Below, one piece after another: positions 1 to 9,411 of a stretch of 64,000 nt of DNA. The notes beneath the pieces were generated by a model, which was not told where the DNA came from, searched no databases, and was given only the letters and a program-made list of their open reading frames with translations. Source of the DNA: Sphingomonas alpina (GTDB lineage: Bacteria; Pseudomonadota; Alphaproteobacteria; Sphingomonadales; Sphingomonadaceae); the NCBI RefSeq assembly GCF_014490665.1, contig NZ_CP061038.1, forward strand, positions 4,362,501 through 4,426,500, given 5' to 3'. The position numbers were made by a program, and so were the translations under genes. The number at the start of each line of letters is the position of its first letter. The stretch's first letter is position 1.

Positions 1-869
1 GCTGCATGGGATCATCCGGCCCGGCGAGCCTCAATCCGGCAACCGGCGCGCCCTGGGCAATGGCGTTTCCGGTGATCACGATCCGCGACATGGTGCGCGC
101 GCAGGCAATGCTGCTCGATCACCTCGGCGTTGGCGTGCTGCATGCGGTAGTCGGCGGGTCGATGGGCGGGATGCAGGCGCTGAGCTGGCCTGCGACTTTC
201 CCCGAACGGGTCAGGGCGGCCGTGGTGATCGCTTCGACCGCGCGCCACACCGCGCAGAACATCGCCTTTCACGAAGTCGGCCGCCAGGCGGTGATGGCCG
301 ACCCGAAATGGCGCGGCGGCGATTATTATGGCGGGGGTCAGGGCGTAAACGGTCAGAACGGGGGCGATCCGCCCGCCGCGGGGCTGGCGGTGGCGCGGAT
401 GGCGGCGCACATCACCTATCTGTCCGAAGCCGGGCTGACCGAGAAGTTCGGGCGGCGGCTGCAGGCGCGGCCCGACCGGCCGGACGGCGCGAAATCATTC
501 GGCTTCGATGCCGATTTCCAGATCGAAAGCTATCTGCGTCACCAGGGCATCGCCTTCGTCGATCGCTTCGACGCCAATTCCTATCTCTATATCACCCGCG
601 CGATGGATTATTTCGATCTCGCCGAGGAGCATGGCGGGCATCTCGCGAATGCGTTCAGGGCGAGCAAGGCGCGCTTCTGCCTGGTCAGTTTCGATACCGA
701 CTGGCTCTATCCGACGCCCGAATCGCGCGCGATCGTTCATGCGCTCAACGCAGCGGGCGCGCCGGTCAGCTTCGTCGAATTGTCGAGCCCGTTCGGGCAT
801 GACGCGTTCCTGCTCGAATCGCCCGAGATGAACCGGGTGGTCGATGGCTTTTTGCGAGTCGGCGCATGA
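1..869 (+). CDS. metX: Homoserine O-acetyltransferase MetX, 5' end cut by window edge
   Basis: C-terminal part (about 288 residues) of an alpha/beta-hydrolase acyltransferase that makes O-acetyl- (or O-succinyl-) homoserine in methionine synthesis. The frame is open to the left edge and already encodes the family motif CMGSSGP, so the real start lies outside the window. Visible are the nucleophile elbow GGSMGGMQ, the acid in FDTDWLYP and the catalytic histidine in GHDAFLLE near the end. It overlaps metW by 4 bp (ATGA), the usual metX-metW arrangement in Proteobacteria. Acetyl versus succinyl preference cannot be settled from what is visible. Confidence 0.95.
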   Translation, partial: CMGSSGPASLNPATGAPWAMAFPVITIRDMVRAQAMLLDHLGVGVLHAVVGGSMGGMQALSWPATFPERVRAAVVIASTARHTAQNIAFHEVGRQAVMADPKWRGGDYYGGGQGVNGQNGGDPPAAGLAVARMAAHITYLSEAGLTEKFGRRLQARPDRPDGAKSFGFDADFQIESYLRHQGIAFVDRFDANSYLYITRAMDYFDLAEEHGGHLANAFRASKARFCLVSFDTDWLYPTPESRAIVHALNAAGAPVSFVELSSPFGHDAFLLESPEMNRVVDGFLRVGA

Positions 870-1453
870 CGCTGCGCCCCGATCTGGCGATCATCGCCGA
901 CAATGTCGCGCAAGGATCGCGCGTGCTCGATGTTGGGTGCGGCGACGGCGCGCTGATGGCGGCCTTGCGCGACATGCACGGCGTCGATGCGCGCGGGCTG
1001 GAGATCGAGGCGGTCAATGTCGCCGCGGCGGTGTCGCGCGGCCTGTCGGTGATCCAGGGCGATGCCGATACCGACCTGGCCGATTATCCCGATGCCAGTT
1101 TCGACTATGCGATTCTCAGCCAGACCCTGCAGACCACCAGGCGGCCCGATGCGGTGCTCGACCAGTTGCTCCGGATCGGACGGCGTGCGTTCGTATCCTT
1201 TCCGAACTTCGCGCACTGGCGGGTACGGGCCTCGCTGCTGTGGGGCGGACGGATGCCGGTGACGCGGTTGCTGCCCGAACAATGGTTCGACACGCCCAAT
1301 ATCCATCATGTCACGATCGACGATTTCCGTGCGCTGGTAAAAGATCGCGGTCTCACCGTGGAAGGAGCCTGGTTTCTGTCAGGCGACAAGCAAACGACCT
1401 CGGCAGCGGCGAATTTCCTGGCCGAGCATGCGGTATTCCTGCTGAAGAATTGA
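866..1453 (+). CDS. metW: Methionine biosynthesis protein MetW
   Basis: 195-residue class I SAM-dependent methyltransferase-like protein. The SAM-binding loop reads VLDVGCGDG near residue 24, followed by the family motif [10 protein letters not shown] and the segment [13 protein letters not shown]. MetW is co-transcribed with metX and needed for, or stimulates, homoserine acylation in several bacteria. The start codon is fixed by the ATGA overlap with metX, which implies translational coupling. Confidence 0.95.
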   Translation: MTLRPDLAIIADNVAQGSRVLDVGCGDGALMAALRDMHGVDARGLEIEAVNVAAAVSRGLSVIQGDADTDLADYPDASFDYAILSQTLQTTRRPDAVLDQLLRIGRRAFVSFPNFAHWRVRASLLWGGRMPVTRLLPEQWFDTPNIHHVTIDDFRALVKDRGLTVEGAWFLSGDKQTTSAAANFLAEHAVFLLKN

Positions 1454-1524
1454 TCTCGATCAGGAACAAATAGTCACGTTCGAGGTTTCTGGCTGGAACA
1501 AACCGCTTGGAACCACCCGAGATA

Positions 1525-1944
1525 ATGTCTGCAACCGCGATCATTGTAGAAGACGAGATCTTCGTCGCCCTCGACCTGGAACGCATCCTGACCAGTGCGG
1601 GCTATACGGTGAAGGCGATCGCGGCGGACAAGACCGGCGCGATCGCGGCAGCCGGCGAAGCGGCAGGTGATTGCAGCTTCGCACTCGTCGATATCAACCT
1701 GCGGGATGGCCCGACCGGGCCCGATCTGGCGAAAACACTGGCGCGCGATTACGGCATGAAGGTCGTGTTCGTCACCGCCAACCCAGGTCAGATCGCCAAT
1801 CCCAGCGGTGCGCTCGGCTATGTCCGCAAGCCGTTCAGCGAATCCGCCATCCTCGCGGCCGCTGCCCTGGCCAGTGCCCAAGGCAAGATGGCGCTCGGTG
1901 CGAATGACGACTTCGTCCTGCTGGACGATTCTAGCGCCGGCTGA
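1525..1944 (+). CDS. Single-domain (CheY-like) response regulator
   Basis: 139-residue receiver domain with no output domain. It shows the acidic pocket (VEDE), the phospho-acceptor Asp in ALVDINLRDG, the conserved Thr in VTAN and the Lys in RKPF. The ATG at 1525 is preferred over an upstream TTG at 1507 because the fold begins just after it. Its 3' end overlaps, convergently by 14 bp, the gene of an HWE-family histidine kinase, so the two are probable partners. With no DNA-binding domain it presumably signals by protein contact; this is inference. Confidence 0.85.
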   Translation: MSATAIIVEDEIFVALDLERILTSAGYTVKAIAADKTGAIAAAGEAAGDCSFALVDINLRDGPTGPDLAKTLARDYGMKVVFVTANPGQIANPSGALGYVRKPFSESAILAAAALASAQGKMALGANDDFVLLDDSSAG

Positions 1945-3478
1945 AGGCCGATACCGGTACGCGCACGGTCACGTGCAGCCCCGCCACATCCCATGACCGG
2001 TCGATCTTGCCGCCGAGCTGGCGGACGACGCTCATCTCGATCAGCTGCGACCCGAAACCATGGCTGGCCGGTGGTGCCGCCACGGCCGGCCCGTCCTGCT
2101 CCACCCAGTTCAACACCACGGCGTCGTGATCGATCGCGCAATCCAGCGTGATGTGGCCGGTATCGATCGACAGCGCGCCATATTTGGTCGCGTTGGTGGC
2201 AAGTTCGTGGAACAGCAGCGCCAGCGGCGTTGCCGAGCGGTCGTCGATCTCTACATCGCTGCCGCCGACCAGGATTCGCTGTCCACCGATCGGCTGATAG
2301 GGGCGAAATAATTCGTCGAGCAGACCGTGCAGGCTGGTCTGAGCCAGCGCCGGGGCCGATTGCGCGCTATGCGGCCGGACGAAATCATGCGCGCGGCCCA
2401 ACGCTGTGACACGCGCGCGCAGGTCCTCTGCGATCGGCGAGAAACCGGGATTCATCCGCGCCGCAAAGCTGATCAGGCCGGAAATCACCGCGAAGATGTT
2501 CTTGATCCGGTGGCTCAGCTCCTGCGCGATGACCTCGCGCTCCTCACTCGCCTCTTTCTGTTCGTGAATGTCGGTGCAGGTTCCGAACCAGCGCGTGATC
2601 GTGCCGGCATCATCGCGGATCGGCAGTGCCCGGCCCAAGATCCAGCGATAGGCGCCGTCAGCGCGGCGCAACCGATATTCGAGCTGATACGGATCGCCGC
2701 TGTCCAGCGAATGGTGCCAGATGGTCCAGGCGCGTTCGCGATCCTCGGGATGAAAGATTCCGTTCCATGCCTCGCCATCGGTCGATCCTTCCGGCATGCC
2801 GGTGAAGTCGTACCAGCGCGCATTGTAATAGTCGTGATAGCCGTCCGGCCGGCTCGACCACACCATCTGCGGCATCGAATCGGCAAGTACGCGGAAGCGA
2901 TTGTGACTTTCCGCCAGCGCGCGGTGGCTGGCATTTTCAGAGTCGCGCCAGGCGGCGGCGTCGCGGCTGTCGTTGAGCCGCTCCATCACCGATCCGGCCA
3001 GTGTCACCAGCCCCTGGCGCTGCAGCGCGGTGAGACCCGCACGCGGCACCGAATCGATCACGCAGAGCGATCCGAGCGGCGTACCGTCGGCAGCGATCAG
3101 CGGCGCGCCGGCATAGAAGCGGATATTGGGTTCGCCGGTGACGAGCGGATTGTCGGCAAAGCGCGGATCTTCCGTCGCATCCGGCACGACCATCACATCG
3201 TCGCCAAGCATGGCGAACGCGCAGAAGGAGGTTTCGCGCGGTGTTTCCGTCACCTCCAGCCCGGTACGGGCGAGAAAAGTCTGGCGCCTTTCCTCGACCA
3301 GGCTGACCAGTGCGATCGGCGCATCGCACAGCGCCGCCGCGAAATCGGTGATCGATTTGAGCCCCGCACTATCGCGCAGCGATTCGATGTCGTGCTGGGC
3401 AATCGCCGCGGTGCGCGCCGATTCGTCGATACGCCAGGCGCTCAGGGCCGGGGTATCGGTGGAGGGGGTGTCAGTCAT
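1931..3478 (-). CDS. GAF-PAS HWE-family sensor histidine kinase
   Basis: 515 residues, no membrane segment, so a cytosolic sensor. Order: GAF domain (about 25-165, with the FYAGAPL and GSLCVID signatures), PAS domain with PAC (about 190-310, including WNGIFHPEDRERAW and WILGRALPIRDD), then the HWE kinase core. The phospho-acceptor His sits in ELSHRIKNIFAVI, the N-box is FHELATNATKYGAL, and the W-x-E is in LNWVEQDGP. HWE kinases are common in sphingomonads and act in light, stress or stalk signalling; the ligand here is unknown. Probable partner: the receiver gene facing it. Confidence 0.9.
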   Translation of the reverse strand: MTDTPSTDTPALSAWRIDESARTAAIAQHDIESLRDSAGLKSITDFAAALCDAPIALVSLVEERRQTFLARTGLEVTETPRETSFCAFAMLGDDVMVVPDATEDPRFADNPLVTGEPNIRFYAGAPLIAADGTPLGSLCVIDSVPRAGLTALQRQGLVTLAGSVMERLNDSRDAAAWRDSENASHRALAESHNRFRVLADSMPQMVWSSRPDGYHDYYNARWYDFTGMPEGSTDGEAWNGIFHPEDRERAWTIWHHSLDSGDPYQLEYRLRRADGAYRWILGRALPIRDDAGTITRWFGTCTDIHEQKEASEEREVIAQELSHRIKNIFAVISGLISFAARMNPGFSPIAEDLRARVTALGRAHDFVRPHSAQSAPALAQTSLHGLLDELFRPYQPIGGQRILVGGSDVEIDDRSATPLALLFHELATNATKYGALSIDTGHITLDCAIDHDAVVLNWVEQDGPAVAAPPASHGFGSQLIEMSVVRQLGGKIDRSWDVAGLHVTVRVPVSAFSRR

Positions 3479-3497
3479 GCGGAGGGAGAACGCCTGC

Positions 3498-3523
3498 GGG
3501 CCGTTTCGGGTTCAAAACGGCCC
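3498..3523. repeat. Perfect 9-bp inverted repeat between ssb and the HWE kinase
   Basis: GGGCCGTTT (3498-3506) and AAACGGCCC (3515-3523) pair perfectly around an 8-nt loop, 19 bp past the ssb stop. There is no T-run after it in the minus direction, so it is a possible ssb 3' hairpin but not a canonical intrinsic terminator. Confidence 0.6.
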
Positions 3524-3541
3524 GGATCAGGCGCATGGCCA

Positions 3542-4084
3542 TCAGAACGGCACGTCGTCGTCGAGATCGTCCGAGAAGCTGCCGCGGCTCGCGCCGCCCG
3601 ACGCGCCACCACCGCGGCTGCCGCCGCCATAGCCGCCGCCCGATCCGCCACCAAAGTCGTTGCCGCCGCCGCCGAAATCGTCACGCGCGCCGCCGCTGCC
3701 GCCACCGCCGCCCGACCCGCCACCGGCACCCGGGGCGCCGTCGAGCATGGTCAGAACGCTGTTGAAGCCCTGCAGCACGATTTCGGTCGAATATTTGTCC
3801 TGGCCCTGCGCATCCTGCCATTTGCGGGTCTTCAGCGCGCCCTCGATATAGACCTTGCTGCCCTTGCGCAGATAGCGCTCGGCGACATTGGCCAGGCCTT
3901 CGTTGAAGATCGCCACCGAATGCCATTCGGTCGCTTCCTTGCGCTCGCCGGTGTTCTTGTCCTTCCACGAATCGGACGTGGCGATGCGCAGATTGACGAC
4001 CTTGCCGCCATTCTGGAAGCTCTTGCTCTCGGGGTCGCGGCCGAGATTACCGACCAAAATCACCTTATTGACGCTGCCCGCCAT
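3542..4084 (-). CDS. ssb: Single-stranded DNA-binding protein
   Basis: 180 residues. An N-terminal OB fold ([19 protein letters not shown], then [10 protein letters not shown] and TEWHSVAIF) is followed by a long Gly/Ser-rich disordered linker from about residue 115 and the acidic tip DDLDDDVPF, which recruits repair and replication partners. Length and layout are normal for the family. It lies only 10 bp behind the feoB stop, with an AGGAAG ribosome site in the gap, so it may share transcripts with the iron operon unless it has a promoter inside feoB. Confidence 0.97.
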   Translation of the reverse strand: MAGSVNKVILVGNLGRDPESKSFQNGGKVVNLRIATSDSWKDKNTGERKEATEWHSVAIFNEGLANVAERYLRKGSKVYIEGALKTRKWQDAQGQDKYSTEIVLQGFNSVLTMLDGAPGAGGGSGGGGGSGGARDDFGGGGNDFGGGSGGGYGGGSRGGGASGGASRGSFSDDLDDDVPF

Positions 4085-4094
4085 AACTTACTTC

Positions 4095-5990
4095 CTACAA
4101 ACCGAGTCCTATTGCGGCCCAGTATGTAGCTCCGGCGGCGACATATGCCAGCGCGAACAGATAGCCGACCATGAAAGCGGGCCATTTCCAGCCATTGGTC
4201 TCGCGCCGCGTGACCGCGATGGTCGAAATGCACTGCGGCGCGAACACGAACCACATCAGGAAAGCGAGCGCAGTCGGCAGGCTCCAGCGGCCGCGCAGAT
4301 TTTCCGACAGCTTGCCCTGGCCGGCCTCATCCTCCGGATTGTCGATCGCATAGACCGTGGCCATCGCGCCCACCGCCGCCTCACGCGCCGCCATCGCCGG
4401 CAGCAGCGAGAGCGCGATATCGTGGTTGAAGCCGATCGGTCTGACCACCACTTCGATCCCCGATGCAATCCGGCCGGCGATCGAATATTCGCTTTGCCGT
4501 TGTCCCGCAGGGGCGACCGGATAACTCGCCAGCACCCACAGCAGCGCGACGGTCAGAGCGATCGTCGTGCCGGCGCGCTTGAGGAAGATCAGCGCGCGGC
4601 TCCACAATCCGAGCGCGACATCGCCAAGGCGCGGCCATTGATATTTGGGCATTTCCATCATGAAGCCGGACGATGGCCCCTTGGTCACCGTTCGGCGCAG
4701 CGCGAGCGCGGCGAAGAACGCCCCGACCACGCCGAGCACATAAAGGCCAAGCATCACCAGGCCCTGCAGCCCGACGAACGGCAGGATTCGCGTATTGGGG
4801 ATCAGTGCCCCGATCACCAACGTATAGACCGGCAGCCGCGCCGAACAGGTCATCAGCGGCGCGATCAGGATGGTGGTCAGCCGGTCCTTCTCGTCATCGA
4901 TCGTGCGCGTCGCCATGATGCCCGGCACCGCACAGGCGAAGGACGAGAGCAATGGGATGAAGGCGCGTCCCGACAGGCCGACACTGGCCATCAGCCGGTC
5001 CATCATGAACGCCGCGCGAACCATATAGCCGGTCGCCTCCAGCACCAGGATGAAGGTGAACAGGATCAGGATCTGCGGCAGGAACACGATCACGGCGCCG
5101 ACCCCGGCAATGACGCCGTCGCTCAGGAACGAACGGATCGCGGTGATGACGCCGTCGCTCAGTACCGAGCGCAGGAAACCCGGCACGGGCGCTGCGCGGA
5201 CGCCGCTCTCAATCCAGGCGAACAGCGATTCGATCCAGCCGATCGGCGTTTCCGACCAGGCGAACACCGCCTGGAACATCACGAACAGGATGGTCAGCAA
5301 CAGGATCGGGCCGGCCACCGGATGCAGCGCCACCGCGTCGAGCATATGCGTCCAGCGCCGCACCGCGGTTTCGGACACGGTCGAGGCAGCGGCAATGCTG
5401 CGCGCCCGGCGCTGCAGGGTAACGATATCCTCGCCGACATGCCCTTCACTCGAGCGCAGGCGCACCGCGGCGCCCGACCCGATCGCACTGGTCAGCGCGG
5501 CCTTCAATTCATCCAGGCCGCGCCGGCGCACTGCCACGGTCGGGATCACCGGCACGCCAAGTTCTGCCGACAGTTTCGCCGCATCGAGCGTCAGCCCGTC
5601 GCGCTCGGCAAGGTCGATCATGTTGAGCGCGACCACCACCGGCAGGCCGAGCGCGATCAATTGCAGCGCGAAGCGTAAGTGATTGTCGAGATTTGCGGCA
5701 TCGACGACGATGACGATCGCATCGGGCAGTCGCTCACCGGCCTGGGTGCCGGTCACCACGTCGCGGGTCACGCGCTCATCGGGACTCGACGGATCAAGGC
5801 TATAGGCGCCGGGCAGATCGACCAGATCAATCGGGCGACCATCGGCCAGCGCAAGCTTGCCCGAATGACGCTCAACCGTGACGCCGGGATAATTGCCGAC
5901 TTTTTGCCGCGCCCCGGTCAGCGCATTGAACAACGCGCTCTTGCCGGCATTGGGATTGCCGACCAACGCAACCAGCGGGATCGTCGTCAT
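4095..5990 (-). CDS. feoB: Ferrous iron transport protein B
   Basis: 631-residue inner-membrane Fe(II) transporter with an N-terminal G domain: P-loop GNPNAGKSALFN at about residue 11, switch region GVTVERHSGK, DLPG (G3) and NMID (G4). The G domain is followed by the guanine-dissociation-inhibitor helices and a multi-spanning Gate/Nucleoside_tra membrane domain. It is slightly shorter than E. coli FeoB. It sits 22 bp after feoA on the same strand, and an inverted repeat fills that gap. Confidence 0.96.
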   Translation of the reverse strand: MTTIPLVALVGNPNAGKSALFNALTGARQKVGNYPGVTVERHSGKLALADGRPIDLVDLPGAYSLDPSSPDERVTRDVVTGTQAGERLPDAIVIVVDAANLDNHLRFALQLIALGLPVVVALNMIDLAERDGLTLDAAKLSAELGVPVIPTVAVRRRGLDELKAALTSAIGSGAAVRLRSSEGHVGEDIVTLQRRARSIAAASTVSETAVRRWTHMLDAVALHPVAGPILLLTILFVMFQAVFAWSETPIGWIESLFAWIESGVRAAPVPGFLRSVLSDGVITAIRSFLSDGVIAGVGAVIVFLPQILILFTFILVLEATGYMVRAAFMMDRLMASVGLSGRAFIPLLSSFACAVPGIMATRTIDDEKDRLTTILIAPLMTCSARLPVYTLVIGALIPNTRILPFVGLQGLVMLGLYVLGVVGAFFAALALRRTVTKGPSSGFMMEMPKYQWPRLGDVALGLWSRALIFLKRAGTTIALTVALLWVLASYPVAPAGQRQSEYSIAGRIASGIEVVVRPIGFNHDIALSLLPAMAAREAAVGAMATVYAIDNPEDEAGQGKLSENLRGRWSLPTALAFLMWFVFAPQCISTIAVTRRETNGWKWPAFMVGYLFALAYVAAGATYWAAIGLGL

Positions 5991-6016
5991 CTAGGGTGCG
6001 TGCTCATAAACCCTAG
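5991..6016 (-). repeat. Inverted repeat in the feoA-feoB gap, abutting the feoB start
   Basis: CTAGGGT (5991-5997) and ACCCTAG (6010-6016) are perfect 7-bp arms around 12 nt. In mRNA sense the hairpin covers the feoA stop codon and ends exactly before the feoB ATG. There is no clear Shine-Dalgarno outside it, so folding could limit feoB translation. Confidence 0.55.
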
Positions 6017-6285
6017 AGGGTCAGTGGAGAAACGCGGATCGACCCGGCGACCGTGCGACGCAGCGCGACCGTCATGCGGCCGATGCGGCAGGCCATCGGG
6101 CCCCGGCCAAGCGGCGAACGATGCAGTACCTCGACCCCCACACCTTCGTCGAAGCCGAGCTCGCGCAAGCGCCGTGCCTCGGGAATGCTCAGGCCCTGCC
6201 AGTCGATATCCGCCACAGTCGCGCGCTGACCGCGAGGCAGCGACTCGAGGCTGACGGGAATGGGGATTGTGGTAACGGCGTCCAT
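6013..6285 (-). CDS. feoA: Ferrous iron transport protein A
   Basis: 90-residue SH3-like FeoA protein that assists FeoB. Typical segments are SLESLPRGQRATVADI, RRLRELGFDEG and the MACRIGRMTVALRR end. The ATG at 6285 is chosen over a TTG at 6303 because the latter lies inside a Fur-like operator. First gene of feoAB. Confidence 0.92.
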   Translation of the reverse strand: MDAVTTIPIPVSLESLPRGQRATVADIDWQGLSIPEARRLRELGFDEGVGVEVLHRSPLGRGPMACRIGRMTVALRRTVAGSIRVSPLTL

Positions 6286-6288
6286 GAT

Positions 6289-6307
6289 GCGACTGATTAT
6301 CAATAAC
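6289..6307 (-). promoter_or_regulatory. Fur-like box in front of feoA
   Basis: On the minus strand GTTATTGATAATCAGTCGC matches the classical 19-bp Fur consensus GATAATGATAATCATTATC at 14 of 19 positions, 11 of them in the first 13. It lies 4-22 bp before the feoA ATG. Iron-dependent control of feoAB is well established in other bacteria. The match was made by eye against a consensus from memory. Confidence 0.6.
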
Positions 6308-6420
6308 TATGCGCCGACGCCAGTGACAAATGCGTCATGGGGCACCGCCTGCGCCGCTTCTGCGTCTTGTTCAGGGCCGGATATCAAGACGATCAGCACC
6401 GCCAGCAGGGAGGCACGCGC

Positions 6421-7086
6421 CTATACCACAGGGTAGCGCAGCCGGCCGATAAAGCGCGACAGGCTGGGCCGGTGCTGGGTGCGCGCCAGAAAGCCTGCCT
6501 TGGCCTTTTCGAAGCGCATGATGCCGTCGATACGGCGCGACAGGAACGCGCTCGTATCGGCGTGCCCCGCGCTGTCGTCGTCGAGGAATACCGTCAACGT
6601 CGCGGCATAGACGCCGGCGAGCATCGTGCGCTTGGTATAATGATTATAATCGGTCGCGGTGTCGCCGGCGGCGCGCCACATCAGGTCGGCGGCGCGCCAG
6701 CCAAGCTTTGCGCCGCGCACGATATTTTGCGGCAGGCTGAGGATCGCCAACGCGCGGCGTAGCGCCTCCCGGTTGGGTGCGGTGACGGCGAGGCGGGCTT
6801 CGATCAGCCCGGAAATCTTCGCCCGCACCTTCATCGTCGCCAGCGTTTCGGGCGGCAGCGCCGCGAGCATGGCGCGGTCGACGCTCGCGAACCAGGCGTC
6901 GATCATGTCGACCGGGCCATCGGAAAAGGCGAGCAGGGCGATGTCGCGATCGACCTGCGCTGCATCCGCGGCGGCATCGCGCGCGGCATCGCCCCAGCCG
7001 TCGAATGCGGCATTGGCAGCGATCAGCGGGGCGAGCGCGTCGCGCACCTCGTCCAGGGTCGGGTCCTGCGGCAGCGCATCGGTCAT
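6421..7086 (-). CDS. COQ9 family protein (ubiquinone biosynthesis)
   Basis: 221-residue TetR-like fold protein of the COQ9 family, a lipid-binding partner of the COQ7 hydroxylase in mitochondria and alphaproteobacteria. The N-terminus (LDEVRDALAPLIAANAAFDG) and the C-terminal half (DLMWRAAGDTATDYNHYTKR) carry the family signature. It overlaps the upstream transporter gene by 4 bp (ATGA), so the two are probably co-translated. Confidence 0.88.
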   Translation of the reverse strand: MTDALPQDPTLDEVRDALAPLIAANAAFDGWGDAARDAAADAAQVDRDIALLAFSDGPVDMIDAWFASVDRAMLAALPPETLATMKVRAKISGLIEARLAVTAPNREALRRALAILSLPQNIVRGAKLGWRAADLMWRAAGDTATDYNHYTKRTMLAGVYAATLTVFLDDDSAGHADTSAFLSRRIDGIMRFEKAKAGFLARTQHRPSLSRFIGRLRYPVV

Positions 7087-8051
7087 CGCGGCGTCTCCTC
7101 CGGAGCCAGTTCCTCCGGCTCCAATCTAGGCCCGGTCGCGGCCGGTGCAAGCGGGGCGGACTCCGGCGGCGCGGAACCGGGCGTACGCCGCACGAGCACC
7201 AGCGCCACCGCGACCAGCACGGCGCCAATCCAGTCGGCCGCGCCGAGCCGCTCGTTGTAGACCAGCCAGCCGATCGTCGCCCCGACGATCGGCTGCGTCA
7301 GCAGCCCGAGACCGACGATCAGCGGGGAGAGCTGGCCGAGCGCGTAGATCATCAACCCCTGTCCGAATACCTGGCTGGCCAGCGCGACCCCGATCAGCGG
7401 AATCCAGTTGTCGGGCAGGATGCGCTCCCCCAATGCCCAGGCGAAGACGAGCAGCGGCAGCATCGCGGCGATCGTCGCCAGTGCCAGCGCGGGCAGCGAC
7501 GACATGGTGTCGCGGGCGCGCGCCATGCAGATGAAATAGAGCGTGTAGAGAATGCCGGCGAACAGGCAGAGCAGATCGCCGACCAGGTTGCGCGGATTGA
7601 GGCTGTAGGACTGCCCCATCAGCAGCGTCGCGCCGATCGCGGCGAGGATCAGCGCCACGCCTTGCATGCGGGTGGGCCAGGCACGCAGGACGAGGAAACC
7701 ATAGATCGGGAAGATCAGTGTCGCGGCATTGCCGAACAAGGTCGCATTGGCGAGCGTGGTACGCAGGATACCGAGATGCCAGCTCCCCAGATCGGCGGCG
7801 AAGCTGATCCCGGCAACGCCGATCATCAGCCATAGCCCCCAGCTCAAGCCCTTACCCCGCCAGCCACCCGCAAACGCTGCGCCCAGCAGCAGCGGCGCGG
7901 CGAGCGTCACGCGCCAGAAGCCGGCGGCGACTGGCCCGGTATCGGCAAGGCGTACGAACCACGGCCCGAAGGCGAGCAGAATATTGGCTGCGATCAGCGC
8001 GGCGAAAGCCAGGCGATGCGGCGCGAGGGATGTGTCGATGGTTTCAGCCAT
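7083..8051 (-). CDS. EamA/DMT-family transporter
   Basis: 322 residues with ten predicted membrane segments arranged as two EamA repeats, for example LAFAALIAANILLAFGPWF in repeat 1 and LLTQPIVGATIGWLVYNE in repeat 2. This is a drug/metabolite exporter of the inner membrane; the substrate cannot be inferred. The ATG at 8051 (MAETID) is preferred to a start 27 bp upstream. Divergent from the Old Yellow Enzyme gene and translationally coupled to the COQ9 gene. Confidence 0.88.
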   Translation of the reverse strand: MAETIDTSLAPHRLAFAALIAANILLAFGPWFVRLADTGPVAAGFWRVTLAAPLLLGAAFAGGWRGKGLSWGLWLMIGVAGISFAADLGSWHLGILRTTLANATLFGNAATLIFPIYGFLVLRAWPTRMQGVALILAAIGATLLMGQSYSLNPRNLVGDLLCLFAGILYTLYFICMARARDTMSSLPALALATIAAMLPLLVFAWALGERILPDNWIPLIGVALASQVFGQGLMIYALGQLSPLIVGLGLLTQPIVGATIGWLVYNERLGAADWIGAVLVAVALVLVRRTPGSAPPESAPLAPAATGPRLEPEELAPEETPR

Positions 8052-8134
8052 GCTAGTTTTTCTTGGGCTCGGGGACATGCATGCTGCGCCTTAGCGTCCT
8101 ATCTGATCGCAGTCAGGTAGCAAAAGGAAACGGA

Positions 8135-9226
8135 ATGCCCAGCTTGTTTGACCCGATCCAGCTCGGGGCGATCCGATCGCCCAGCCGCATTCTCATGGCG
8201 CCGATGACGCGAGGCCGCGCGACCAGGGAAGGGGTGCCGACCGGCCTGATGATCGATTATTATGCGCAGCGCGCAAGCGCCGGGCTGATCATTACCGAAG
8301 GCACAGGAATCAGCCGCGAGGGGCTGGGTTGGCCGTTCGCGCCGGGACTATGGACCGACGAGCAGGTCGAGGCGTGGAAGCCGGTCACCGGCGCAGTGCA
8401 TGCCGCAGGCGGCCAGATCGTGGCGCAGCTCTGGCATATGGGCCGTCAGGTCCATTCATCGGTGATTGGTGGACAAGCCGTATCGTCATCGGCCACCGTC
8501 ACGCCCGGCCAGGTGCATACCTATGACGGCAAGCAGGACCATGAGGCAGCGCGGCCGCTCGACATTGACGAGATTCCGCGCCTGCTGAACGATTATGAGC
8601 TGGCGACGCGCAACGCGCTCGCCGCCGGGTTCGACGGGGTGCAGATTCATGGCGCGAACGGTTATCTGATTGACCAGTTTCTGCGCGACAATGCCAATTT
8701 CCGCGACGACATCTATGGCGGCAGCATCGAGAACCGGGTGCGCCTGATGCGCCAGGTGGTCGAGCGCGTCGCCTCGGTCGCCGGTGTCGAGCGCACCTCG
8801 ATCCGCCTTTCGCCCAATGGCGAATCGCAAGGCGTCGACGACAGCAATCCGACCGCCCTGTTCACGACGGCGGCAAAGGTACTGGACGAGATCGGCATCG
8901 CCTTCCTCGAATTGCGCGAACCCGGGTCGGACGGCACGTTCGGCCGTACTGATGTGCCCAAATTATCGCCGGCGATACGCGAGGTGTTCAGCGGGCCACT
9001 GGTGGTCAATTCGGACTATACGACCGTGGAGCAGGCCCAGGCCGTGCTCGATACCGGTACTGCGGATGCGATCGCGTTCGGGCGGACATTCCTCGCCAAT
9101 CCCGACCTGCCCGAACGACTGCGCATTGGCGCACCGCTCAACCAGTCGAACTGGAAGACCTGGTACAGCCAGGAAGCCGAGGGCTATACCGACTATCCGA
9201 CGCTGGAAAGCGTCGCGGCGGAATAG
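8135..9226 (+). CDS. Old Yellow Enzyme family alkene reductase
   Basis: 363-residue FMN-dependent TIM-barrel ene-reductase. Signatures: N-terminal LFDPIQLGAIRSPSRILMAP, the substrate-binding pair in QIHGANGYLIDQFL (His and Asn), the proton-donor Tyr in DDIYGGSIENR, and the FMN phosphate loop AIAFGRTFLANPDLPERL. The ATG at 8135 is chosen because AAAGGAAACGG gives a ribosome site and the fold starts directly after it. It reduces activated C=C bonds with NAD(P)H; the natural substrate is unknown (NemA-like). Confidence 0.92.
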   Translation: MPSLFDPIQLGAIRSPSRILMAPMTRGRATREGVPTGLMIDYYAQRASAGLIITEGTGISREGLGWPFAPGLWTDEQVEAWKPVTGAVHAAGGQIVAQLWHMGRQVHSSVIGGQAVSSSATVTPGQVHTYDGKQDHEAARPLDIDEIPRLLNDYELATRNALAAGFDGVQIHGANGYLIDQFLRDNANFRDDIYGGSIENRVRLMRQVVERVASVAGVERTSIRLSPNGESQGVDDSNPTALFTTAAKVLDEIGIAFLELREPGSDGTFGRTDVPKLSPAIREVFSGPLVVNSDYTTVEQAQAVLDTGTADAIAFGRTFLANPDLPERLRIGAPLNQSNWKTWYSQEAEGYTDYPTLESVAAE

Positions 9227-9244
9227 ATCCTGCCATCCGATGAT

Positions 9245-9270
9245 CACCCCGAGCCTGTCTAAGGGTAGGG
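9245..9270. repeat. Diverged single copy of the GAGCCTGTCGAAGGG-type repeat
   Basis: CACCCCGAGCCTGTCTAAGG resembles one arm of the inverted repeat at 20082-20165, with several changes. It lies 19 bp after the Old Yellow Enzyme stop. No second arm is visible nearby. Confidence 0.4.
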
Positions 9271-9411
9271 TTATCGATCTCGATCCGGCGCTGGAACGGA
9301 TGGCGATTCAATGACGTGGCGGGATGCCGCATGGTGAGAGTCGGACGAGACGCCGATCAGGCGTTCTCGTCCTGCTCTTTCAAATGGCCACGAAGCGTCG
9401 CGCGATCATCG

